Shown one piece after another: positions 1 through 19,714 of a stretch of 64,000 nt of DNA; the stretch's first letter is position 1; each line of letters starts with the position of its first letter. The notes below the pieces were generated by a model, which saw only the letters and a list, made by a program, of their open reading frames with translations, had not been told where the DNA came from and ran no database searches. This DNA comes from Cyprinodon diabolis (Eukaryota > Chordata > Actinopteri > Cyprinodontiformes > Cyprinodontidae): assembly GCA_030533445.1 (NCBI GenBank), contig CM060064.1, positions 48,378,287-48,442,286 on the forward strand, given 5' to 3'. Made by a program: the position numbers and the translations under genes.

Positions 1-95
1 ACGAGTAGTTGGGTCAGTCAGCCTTGGTCTGCTGCTGCAGGTCCATCTGGTTACTGCCGCTTTCCTGCCTGCAGAGGAATCAGGGGTCAGCAGGA

Positions 96-800
96 GCCCC
101 GCCGGGTCAGGACCGCCGGGTCAGGACCGCCGGGTCAGGACCATCGAGTCAGGACCGCCTAGTCAGAACCCGCCGGGTCAGGACCGCTTAGTCAGAACCC
201 GCCGGGTCAGGACCGCTTAGTCAGAACCCGCCGGGTCAGGACCGCCTAGTCAGAACCCCTTGGGTCAAAACCACCTAGTCAGAACCCGCCGGGTCAGGAC
301 CGCCTAGTCAGAACCCCTTGGGTCAGGACCGCCTAGTCAGAACCCGTCGGGTCAGGACCGCCTAGTCAAAACCCGTCGGGTCAGAACCCGCCGGGTCAGG
401 ACCTTCTAGTCAGAACCCGTTGGGTCAGAACCGCCTAGTCAGAACCCGCCGGGTCAGAACCCACCGGGTCAGAACCCGTCTGGTCAGGACCCGCCGGGTC
501 AGGACCCGTCGGGTCAGGACCGCCTAGTCAGAACCCCTTGGGTCAAAACCACCTAGTCAGAACCCGCCGGGTCAGGACCGCCTAGTCAGAACGTGCTGGG
601 TCAAAACTGCCTGGTAAGAACCGGCTAGTCAGAACCCATTGGGGTTCTACTCAGGACCGCTGGATCAGGTCCGTCTAGTCAAAACCAATGAGTCAGAAGC
701 GCCTTGTCAGGACAATCGGGTCACGGCCGCCTAGTCGGAACCAATGGTTCAGGACCACTGAGTCAGGACTAACGGTTCCGGACTGCTGAGTCAGATCCGC
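96..800. repeat. Degenerate ~29-bp minisatellite in dhx16 intron
   Basis: Alternating half-units GGTCAGGACCGCCTA and GTCAGAACCCGCCG repeat for about 0.7 kb and become very diverged after about 600. No coding exon is visible in it. It lies upstream of the first dhx16 exon seen here, so it is intronic. The open frame through its first part is a repeat artefact. Confidence 0.85.
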
Positions 801-11757
<10,957 letters not shown>

Positions 11758-11935
11758 GAACGGACCGGGACCCGGCCCAGAACGGACCAGGACCGGGCCC
11801 AGAACGGACCGGGACCCGGCCCAGAACGGACCAGGACCGGGCCCAGAACGGACCCGGCCCAGAACGGACCGGGACCCGGCCCAGAACGGACCGGGACCCG
11901 GCCCAGAACGGACCGGGACTCGACTCAGGTCCTTT
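11758..11935. repeat. 22-bp minisatellite in the dhx16 3' UTR
   Basis: Immediately after the dhx16 stop codon, a 22-bp GC-rich unit alternates between ACGGACCGGGACCCGGCCCA and ACGGACCAGGACCGGGCCCA forms about eight times. It would be transcribed in the mature mRNA. CCGGGACCCGG is self-complementary and could fold. Confidence 0.85.
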
Positions 11936-12108
11936 CGTGACGGGCCTAGTGGGACCTAAGGACTCGGGTCGGACTTGGAGCGGGTTCCTCCGCCGCCTAG
12001 CGGACTCTGAATGTTCCCGTCGCTCCTGAACGCCCCTCAGACTGGTTAGAGGGAGCAGAGCGGCTCTGCTGGTCTGAATATTTAGCTCACCGTCTGTTTA
12101 TGGCTGGA

Positions 12109-12114
12109 ATAAAG
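12109..12114 (+). promoter_or_regulatory. dhx16: Polyadenylation signal AATAAA (dhx16)
   Basis: Canonical AATAAA 352 bp after the dhx16 stop, followed by a T-rich stretch (GTTTTCTGATCGTCTG). It most likely ends the dhx16 transcript. Confidence 0.75.
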
Positions 12115-12139
12115 TTTTCTGATCGTCTGAGCGTTTCAT

Positions 12140-12754
12140 TTCTAAAGGTCAAAGGTCGACTTTATGCCGCAGCCTCACCAGGAAGCTGACGGGTTAATTT
12201 TCAACAGCTCAGTGGAACTGGGATGCAGTGCTGGCGGCGCGCTGCGGGTCGCTGTTTGGAGCTGGAACCGGTTCCCTGGTCCCGTCCGGGCGGTGAGGAA
12301 TGACAGGTATGAGCTGCAGGTCCGAGTCCTGCTGCTTCCTGCAGCTGCAGTGGAATTTTCCCTCCGCCGGGTCACCTGCTCCTGCTACAGGAAGGGCTGT
12401 GCTGCGTTCACTCTGAGAACACCTGGTTTCCTACCAGCAGGACCTGGATGTTTTCTCTCCACCCGCAGACAGAAACAGGAGGAGGAGGAGGAGGGAGCCG
12501 GTAGAACCGGTCCGACCAGGAGGAACCAGCAGGAGGCTGAGCTCAGCCAGCAGAACACAGCCGCCGCTCTGCGCTGCGGATCACACCGTTCCCTTTCCTC
12601 CTCTGGAATGAGGCTTTCTGATGGTTCCGGATGACCTGAGCAGCCGGATCGGTTCTGATCGGACCTCCTTCCCTCATCAGGTCAGTGGTTCTGCTGGTTC
12701 TGAGGAGAAAGGCCCGCTTGGTTCTGACTGACCCAGCTTCTCTCTCCTCCACAG
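12140..12754 (+). other. Probable promoter/5' UTR region of the RING gene
   Basis: GC-rich unique sequence between dhx16 and the RING frame. A CAG/GTCAGT donor at 12681 and a CTCCACAG acceptor ending at 12754 would define a 74-bp intron in the 5' UTR, typical in size for a teleost mini-intron. The open frame at 12164-12634 has no recognisable protein features. Confidence 0.4.
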
Positions 12755-12789
12755 CTGCTGTTAGACTCGGACCCGCCCGGACCTCCGCC

Positions 12790-13662
12790 ATGAGCGGTAT
12801 CGGGGAAGGTGGCCGCGGCACCGCGCCGCCTCAGAACGTCAAACCCAAACCCAACCCGCCCCCACAGAACCGCAGGGCTGCCAAGGCCCGGCGGTCCCGC
12901 AGCAGCGACTCGGAGTGGGCTGACCGCAGCAGCAGGAGGAGGGAGCGGGACCGTCACCACGGCGACCGGCGGGGACGCAGCCAGGAGACCCGCCGTCGGA
13001 ATGGGAAGGAGGTGGAGCGGGTCCAGAACCGCCCCGTGGACGTGGTGGAGGACACGGAGTGCGCCGTATGCTTCTGCTCCTACGACAACGTCTTCAAGAC
13101 GCCAAAGCTGCTGGCGTGCGGCCACACCTTCTGCCTGGAGTGCCTCGCCCGCATCAACGTCAGCTCCGCCGAGATCAAGAGCCTGACCTGCCCCGTGTGC
13201 CGCCTTCCCACCGAGCTGCGCAAGGGGCGGGACCTGCCGCGCCTCGGCACCAACCAGGACATCATCGGCAAGCTGCCGGCAGACATGCGGCGGGCGCTGT
13301 CCGTCCGCTTCAAGCGCAGCAAAGGGAAGCTGATGCTGAAGCACCCGCCGCCCGGCAGCAAGCCCCCCGCCCTGCCGCTCAACAAGCCCCGCTCGCCAGC
13401 CGAGCCCGACGCTGCCGAGCCGGGGGCGCCGCCGGCTGCGGTGGTGGATGTGGGACGGCCCCCCAACAGGATGAGGGGGCGTGTCCGCCGCCTGTTCCGC
13501 TCGGACCAGTGCTTCTACGTGGTGGTGGCGTCCATCATCACCATCACCGTGGCGCTGATGCTGGTCGGCATCCTGGCCTTTGTCATCATCCCCAATGTGG
13601 CCCTGTACCACGGCCCCGCCCACCCTGGCAACTCCACCAGCCCCCCGGGGGGAGGCCCCTGA
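12790..13662 (+). CDS. Membrane-anchored RING-finger E3 ubiquitin ligase (RNF183/RNF223/RNF225-like)
   Basis: A 290-residue protein in one coding exon. The ATG at 12790 has a good context (CTCCGCCATGAG) and follows a likely splice acceptor. The N-terminus (about 1-85) is basic and low-complexity (Arg/Ser-rich). A C3HC4 RING begins at Cys91: CAVC, then FKTPKLLACGHTFCLECLAR, then CPVC. After it comes a conserved-looking LPRLGTNQDIIGKLPADMRR segment and a Pro-rich linker. A single transmembrane helix lies at about 240-270 (VVVASIITITVALMLVGILA). The RING plus C-terminal anchor architecture matches the RNF183/186/223/225 group of organelle-membrane E3 ligases, which transfer ubiquitin from E2 enzymes. 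RNF225 or RNF223 look closest from memory, but I cannot choose safely. It lies 1 kb downstream of dhx16, same strand. Confidence 0.88.
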   Translation: MSGIGEGGRGTAPPQNVKPKPNPPPQNRRAAKARRSRSSDSEWADRSSRRRERDRHHGDRRGRSQETRRRNGKEVERVQNRPVDVVEDTECAVCFCSYDNVFKTPKLLACGHTFCLECLARINVSSAEIKSLTCPVCRLPTELRKGRDLPRLGTNQDIIGKLPADMRRALSVRFKRSKGKLMLKHPPPGSKPPALPLNKPRSPAEPDAAEPGAPPAAVVDVGRPPNRMRGRVRRLFRSDQCFYVVVASIITITVALMLVGILAFVIIPNVALYHGPAHPGNSTSPPGGGP

Positions 13663-13939
13663 GGGGCCCGCTGGACCGGAACCAGCTCAGAACTACGAGA
13701 CAAAGATCGCTGGAAGCGGTTTGGACCGGTCCAGACGGGCCGTCCCGGTTCTGTTCAGACTGTAGATATTTGTAAACAGACGCTTCTATTCATGTTTTTC
13801 TACGTCAGCCGGAGTCCATAGAACTCTGGTCCGAGGAACCGGATCAGAACCAGATTCCCGAGCAGCGGCTCCTTGAACTGTTAAACAGATGGATCTGGAT
13901 CCGACCGGTTCCCTGGACTCTTATCTGAGCTGTGAACAT

Positions 13940-14125
13940 GACGGCCATCGGCCAATCAGAGGAAGACGGCCATCGGCCAATCAGAGGAAGACGGCCATCG
14001 GCCAATCAGAGGAAGACGGCCATCGGCCAATCAGAAGAAGTCGGCCATCGGCCAATCAGAGGAAGACGGCCATCAAGTCGGCCATCGGCCAATCAGAGGA
14101 AGTCGGCCATCGGCCAATCAGAGGA
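13940..14125. repeat. 25-bp minisatellite carrying seven CCAAT boxes
   Basis: Seven copies of GGCCAATCAGA occur at a mostly 25-bp period, with linkers AGACGGCCATC or AGTCGGCCATC. The array is about 280 bp after the RING gene stop, probably within its 3' UTR. GGCCAATCAG fits the NF-Y binding consensus (RRCCAATSR). The open frames across it are artefacts. Confidence 0.9.
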
Positions 14126-14275
14126 CAGCTTCCATAGAAACCATGTTTCCTTTGCTAGATGTTCTGATTCACCTGCTCAGAGTGACAAATGTTTTTTTTG
14201 CAGCAATAATCTGAGATTATCTTTGGATTATTGTAACCTGTACATGTCTTCATTAAAAATATAAATATATATAAA

Positions 14276-14286
14276 AATAAAATAAA
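14276..14286 (+). promoter_or_regulatory. Overlapping AATAAA polyadenylation signals (RING gene)
   Basis: Two overlapping AATAAA hexamers (14276 and 14281) in an A/T-rich stretch 0.6 kb after the RING gene stop. Likely its 3' end. Confidence 0.6.
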
Positions 14287-14482
14287 GGCCTTAAAGGATC
14301 GAAAGGTTTATTTTATTTGAGTCAAAACAATAAACGATGATCATCCAGCTAAACTCAGATTAGAAATTAATCTCTACATTATACAGATTAAAAGGTTAAT
14401 CAGCTGATCTTTAATAGAAAACTTTTACTGTTTAAACAGAATTAATGATCTTTTCCTGGGTGATAATTCAGAAAGTGTCGAA
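14287..14482. other. Intergenic, AT-rich
   Basis: Between the RING gene poly(A) signals and the TIR element. I see nothing in it. Confidence 0.5.
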
Positions 14483-15291
14483 CCACTGATCTCTATTCCC
14501 TGGGTTGCTGTTGGCCTGAAGAGTGAAGCCACCGTCCACCATCTTGGTACTCCCCACTCTCACAGAGACGCGGCATAAAAATGCAGCATCTGGCTGCAGA
14601 AACCAGCAGTTTTCTGTCTGCAGGAAGACGTTCCACTGGTAATTTCCCAGTCAGAATAAATCCATCTATAGCCGATGGTTCCTATAGTTTAGTCTGCAGA
14701 CTAACATTAGTCTGGCTATCTCAGACCGACTGGAAGTCATTGACTGAGTTAGACGCTGACATTGGGTCTAATGTTAGAAAATAGGAGAGCAATTAGAAAG
14801 TAATTCACTGAGAAATGTTAACGTAATTCTTCATTAAGTGGATGAGGTCATTTTTTTCATTGTATTTATATAATCATCATGCACACTTTGCAAATAGGAA
14901 ATACTAAAGCATTAAAATACATGGACTGGTAATTCAGCCTTGATGTAAAATCTTGTAATTATATGTAAGATATAATTACATATCAATGTAAACATCAATT
15001 TATCACTTTTGGCTCATCTATATTATTCTGCTCCTTTAACACATTAATTTTATTGTGATGGATTTTATAATGTTATATTAGATGATTTATAGACTTCATA
15101 ATGTTTCTGTTGTGTGATTGGCCGATTTATTTATTCTAAGTCCTCCTGAAAATGAGAACATCATGGTTGTTTGCTGCTGTAGCTCACAGATTGTTTACAT
15201 TCTGACCGCTCTAACTAGGGAGTACCAATATGGCGGCCGGTGGCTTCACTTTAACCCGTACTACCAACGGGCAATAAATAGAGATCAGTGG
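14483..15291. mobile_element. Non-autonomous DNA transposon (MITE-like) with ~70-bp terminal inverted repeats
   Basis: The left end, 14484-14554, begins CACTGATCTCTATT and contains GTGAAGCCACC and TTGGTACTCCC. The right end, 15218-15290, is its imperfect reverse complement (GGGAGTACCAATATGG, GGTGGCTTCACTTTAA, ending AGAGATCAGTG). The interior is AT-rich with no transposase frame. I could not find a convincing target-site duplication, and I leave the superfamily open. Confidence 0.8.
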
Positions 15292-15662
15292 GCAGAACCC
15301 TGAGCAGCAGGAGAGGATGGGGGCCCTCAGAGGCCTCCTGTGGGCCCCCATCTCTATAAAAGCTACTCTGGCCCGTCTGCTGGGGTCTGAAACCTGTGTG
15401 TGTTTGGGGGGGTTGTTGGTCCCTTTGGTTTCTTGATCAGTTTATGAAGGTTCTGGATCAGTCCATGGAGGTTCTGCTTTCAAACAGTTCTTCCTTCCAC
15501 CAACCTTTCCTTTCCGCTGCTGCACCTCAGGGTGTTTTCCACCGTGATGACCTTTGACCCAGATCTTCTCCTTGAAGACCCCCCCTCCTCCAGCCCTCTC
15601 TGAGATCTACAGACTTCCTCTCCCCATGTGACCTTCTGCTCCACCTCCACCACCTTCTCGCC
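15292..15662. other. Intergenic unique sequence
   Basis: Unique, partly pyrimidine-rich sequence ahead of the candidate frame at 15663. No recognisable gene. Confidence 0.4.
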
Positions 15663-16286
15663 ATGTCCTCCACCCCCTCCGCCTCGGCTCTGTCCGCCGT
15701 GCTCCGCTGCAGGGGGACCATCTGGACCAGGAACCCGCAGAGCAAGCGGCCTGCCTCGGCCTGCAGCCTCGGCCCTGCGGCCGCTGCGCTCCGGGACGCT
15801 CCGGCGGAGCGCAGCGGCTCCTCGCAGGGCTCAGAGCGGAGGCTCCCCGGCCTCTCCTCAGGAGGAGAAGGAGCTCCGGCAGAGAAAAAACAGAAGGTCT
15901 TTATTTTCAGACTTAGTGAGCGGCCGCGGTGTGGCGCCCCCAGCGGCCTGAAGGCGGCGCTGCAGCGGCTGCTGCCTCTGTCCTCCTTCCTGCAGAAACA
16001 GAACTTCTCCAGGATCCTCCTCCTGGTTCCTCCTGGAAGATCAGAAGCTGAGCCAAGATCTCCTGCTGTTCTCCTGAAGCTCTGCATTGTCTTCACCCCC
16101 CGAGTGAAGGAGAACTTCAGCACCTCCCCGCTGCAGGTGAGCTTCTGGAGGTGCTTCTGAATGAAGATCCTTCAATCCACAGAGTGAAATGGTTCTGTTC
16201 TCCTGCAGGAGGAACCAGAGACCCAGGAGCCACCAGAACACAGCTGCGGTTCTGGAGGAGCGGTGACCTCCCACCGACCCCACTGA
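15663..16286 (+). CDS. Doubtful two-exon hypothetical protein (183 aa)
   Basis: The ATG at 15663 (CTCGCCATGT) opens a GC-rich frame of 158 codons to 16136, where CTGCAG/GTGAGC is a good donor. A 72-bp intron would end at the CTCCTGCAG acceptor (16208). The second piece, 16209-16286, stays in frame: EEPETQEPPEHSCGSGG, then TGA. I recognise no domain; residues around KVFIFRLSERP and LLPLSSFLQKQNFSRILLL are the least low-complexity. The opposite strand is also open (15527-16123), and a third minus frame reads plausibly (KVVEVEQKVTWGEEV, SKVITVENTL). Strand and reality are therefore both uncertain, and no poly(A) signal follows on the + strand. Confidence 0.25.
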
Positions 16287-16400
16287 GCCCCCACCGACAC
16301 CACTGAGCCCCCACTGACCCCACTGACCGACCCTACTGACTGACCCCTCTGAGCCCCCCAGACCCCACTGAGCCCCCACCGACCCACCCCACTGAGCCCC
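16255..16400. repeat. Short CCCACTGA/CCCACCGA tandem repeat
   Basis: About twelve copies of an 8-12-bp motif (CCCACCGACCCCACTGAGCC), C-rich on the + strand. Its opposite strand has G-rich runs. The same CCACTGACC word recurs at 50708-50905. Confidence 0.75.
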
Positions 16401-16690
16401 AGCAGAACCAGATTCTTTCTGGACCATCCAGCAGAAAGCGAGTAAAATGTTAGTGAAAGTCCAAACGGCGTCTTTATTGTGTTCAACACAGAAATGGTTC
16501 AGAGTTCTGGAAACATCTTTATCTGGTCCTGGTTTTACAGCAAAGCTAAATACCTCCAGTTACCAGCTTCTGTTCTGCTGCTGGGTCAGGGTCAGAGGTC
16601 AGCTGGACAGACCCGGGTTCTGATAAATGAGGACGGTTCTCCTCCGTCAGCTGATGGGGGCTGACTGGGTCTAACCTCCTGGGCCGGATC
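16401..16690. other. Intergenic unique sequence
   Basis: No gene visible. TTTATT at 16473-16478 reads AATAAA on the minus strand, but no minus-strand coding exon lies just upstream of it. Confidence 0.4.
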
Positions 16691-17933
16691 CAGTTCTGCT
16701 TCTGGGTGGCTAATAGCTGGCTAACCTCCCTAACAGCTGGCTAACCTCGTTAACAAATGCTAACTTCGCTAATAGATGGCTAACCTCATTAACAGCTGGC
16801 TAAACTCGTTAACAGCTGGCTAACCTCGCTAACAGCTGGCTAACCTCATTAACGGCTGGCTAACTTCGCTAATAGATGGCTAACCTCATTAACAGCTGGC
16901 TAACCTCGTTAACAGCTGGCAAACCTCGCTAACAGCTGGCTAACTTTCCTAATAGGTGGCTAACCTCATTAACAGCTGGCTAACCTCGTTAACAGCTGGC
17001 TAACCTCCCTAACAGCTGGCTAACCTTGTTAACAATGGCTAACTTCGCTAATAGATGGCTAACCTCATTAACAGCTGGCTAAACTCGTTAACAGCTGGCT
17101 AACCTCGCTAACAGCTGGCTAACCTCATTAACGGCTGGCTAACTTCGCTAATAGATGGCTAACCTCATTAACAGCTGGCTAAACTCGTTAACAGCTGGCT
17201 AACCTCGCTAACAGCTGGCTAACCTCATTAACAGCTGGCTAACCTCGTTAACAGCTGGCAAACCTCGTTAACAGCTGTCTAACCTCGCTAACAGCTGGCT
17301 AACTTTCCTAATAGATGGCTAACCTCATTAACAGCTGGCTAACCTCGTTGACAGCTGGATAACTTCGCTAATAGATGGCCAACCTCGTTAACAGCTGGCT
17401 AACCTCGCTAACAGCTGGCTAACTTTGCTAATAGATGGCTAACCTCATTAACGGCTGGCTAAACTCGTTAACAGCTGGCTAACCTCGCTAACAGCTGGCT
17501 AACCTCATTAACGGCTGGCTAACTTCGCTAATAGATGGCTAACCTCATTAACAGCTGGCTAACCTCGTTAACAGCTGGCAAACCTCGCTAACAGCTGGCT
17601 AACTTTCCTAATAGGTGGCTAACCTCATTAACAGCTGGCTAACCTCGCTAACAGCTGGCTACCTTCGCTAATAGATGGCTAACCTCATTAACAGCTGGCT
17701 AACCTCGCCAGCAGCTGGCTAACTTTGCTAATAGATGGCTAACCTCATTAACAGCTGGATAACCTTGTTAACAGCTGGCTAGCTAATTACATATTATGGA
17801 CCAAATATAAGATATTAGGTGTTTTTCTTTGTTTGAAACGTGAATCATTGTTATCTACCTGTCAATCATCTCACCTACCGGCTTAAATCAAGGTAATTAC
17901 ATCTATTTCAAGAAAAAAAACACATTTCCATTT

Positions 17934-18165
17934 TTGCTTAATGTTTTCAGTACGGGGGCACCGGCCCCTCTTGACCTCCGCTAGATCCTCCCATGCTTGG
18001 GGGACCTCTGCAGCCGTGGCTCCTCAGTCAGAACGAGGAGCTCCGCCTCATTTCCTTCGTCCAACCGGCTGGGTTCTGGTGCCGGCCCGTGGACCTCATT
18101 AACCTCATTAACAGCTGGCTAACCTCGTTGACAGCTGGATAACTTCGCTAATAGATGGCCAACCT
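17934..18165 (+). repeat. 232-bp duplicated block, copy 1
   Basis: Starts TTGCTTAATGTTTTCAGTAC and ends in minisatellite (GATGGCCAACCT). It repeats at 18314-18545 at an offset of 380 bp with one difference that I can see (CTCAGTC versus CTCGGTC). Confidence 0.93.
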
Positions 18166-18313
18166 CATTAACAGCTGGCTAACCTCGTTGACAGCTGGAT
18201 AACTTCGCTAATAGATGGCCAACCTCGTTAACAGCTGGCTAACTTTGCTAATAGATGGCTAACCTCATTAACGGCTGGCTAAACTCGTTAACAGCTGGCT
18301 AACCTTGCTAACC

Positions 18314-18545
18314 TTGCTTAATGTTTTCAGTACGGGGGCACCGGCCCCTCTTGACCTCCGCTAGATCCTCCCATGCTTGGGGGACCTCTGCAGCCGTGGC
18401 TCCTCGGTCAGAACGAGGAGCTCCGCCTCATTTCCTTCGTCCAACCGGCTGGGTTCTGGTGCCGGCCCGTGGACCTCATTAACCTCATTAACAGCTGGCT
18501 AACCTCGTTGACAGCTGGATAACTTCGCTAATAGATGGCCAACCT
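18314..18545 (+). repeat. 232-bp duplicated block, copy 2
   Basis: Second copy of 17934-18165. It ends exactly where CTGAGGAGCCACGGCTGC begins. That downstream sequence is an inverted match to GCAGCCGTGGCTCCTC inside the block (near 18031 and 18391). Confidence 0.93.
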
Positions 18546-19714
18546 GAGGAGCCACGGCTGCACGGCTGGACCTTTGGTTCCCCCCGCCGTTAAAAGGCCC
18601 CCAGAAACGGCTCCACTCAGAGCCGTTGCTGTTTTAGAGCTCATGGAAAGCAGGTAGACGATTTCATGTCCAGTGAAGGAGGGAACTAGTGGAGAACAGC
18701 TGCAGCTTTGTTCTGCAGACCTGGGAAGTTTTTGCATTGCAAAACCGTCCAACTCTTCCTGCCTGCCAGTGAAACAAACAATGACTCAGCAGTAAAGAAG
18801 ATCCACTGATAACAGAACCAAAGAGCATCAGCCCGACTCACCCATAGATCATTCAACCCTCCTAATCTGATTAAACCTGAGCAGAGCTGTGTTAGCGTAT
18901 AGAAACTAGCTCAGTGGTTTAAGATGCTCTCAGCTGGAACTGATCCTCTGCTCCTCCTGAGCTGCTGGGTTAGTTTAACGTTCTCACTAAATGTTTTTGG
19001 GGCCATAAATCGAGGCTCCGGGTCTTTAATCAGTTCAGGAACCTCTTCCCCTCTCCTCCTCAGGGTGTCTGACTCTGTGACCAGATGTTCAACCTCTGGA
19101 TGGATCCTCCATCTTTCTTCTTCAGTTTCTGGTTTGATCACAGCCCAGAAGCTGGTTTATCAACAGACATCTGAATAAACATTAAACTAAATTGTCTTGT
19201 TTCCCTTAACTTACTAAAGTTGATCTGATCCTATAAACATCTTAAGGTTTACTTTGAGCCACAGAAGGAGAAATATATTCATTTTTTGGAACCATCTTGG
19301 CCGAACCAGGGACCTAACTTTGAACCAGGGAAACCGTAGATAGAATAGAGATTAGAATAGAATAGATGTTTTCAATGTCGTGAAGACTGTTGGTTTTCAC
19401 CAAGTTACAGTTTATTGAAGCTGTTATAACTTAGAAATAAAGAGTAAACCATTAACTAGCCAAGCTTCCTGCTTGGAGTCCAGAATTCAGCTCAGATGTT
19501 TTATCAGGTTATTGAGCATAAAGGTCAAAACGATCAGCAGGAGGCGGAACGAACTTCAATGCTTTAATGCATTAAAACATTTACATATCTTCACTAAGTA
19601 AACATTTCATTTTGTTTTCAACAGAAAAGAAAAGATATTTAATATGAGGAGGAAGGAGTGGAAGAAGATTTAATGCTGGTAAAGATTTATTAAAACAAAC
19701 AATGGGGGAAAAAA
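18546..19714. other. Intergenic unique sequence
   Basis: Unique sequence without recognisable coding exons. The small open frames at 18528-18752 and 18911-19178 show no domain, splice support or family resemblance. A short AATAGA-rich run lies near 19335-19370. Confidence 0.5.

Larger units (their letters stand above)
16705..18545. repeat. 20-bp minisatellite (TAACAGCTGGCTAACCTCGT), with unique insertions
   Basis: A 20-bp unit with variants (CTCATTAACAGCTGG, TTCGCTAATAGATGG) runs from 16705 to 17785. It resumes at 18100-18310 and 18480-18545 around two copies of a unique block. Variant units recur in the same order roughly every 100-240 bp, indicating higher-order duplication. Confidence 0.93.

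Noticed and set aside
12164..12634. 156-codon frame upstream of the RING gene
   Set aside because: Low-complexity reading of a GC-rich leader region with no family resemblance; better explained as 5' UTR/promoter.
16473..16478. Minus-strand AATAAA as the end of a minus-strand gene
   Set aside because: The sequence upstream on the minus strand is minisatellite with no coding exon, so it is probably a chance hexamer.
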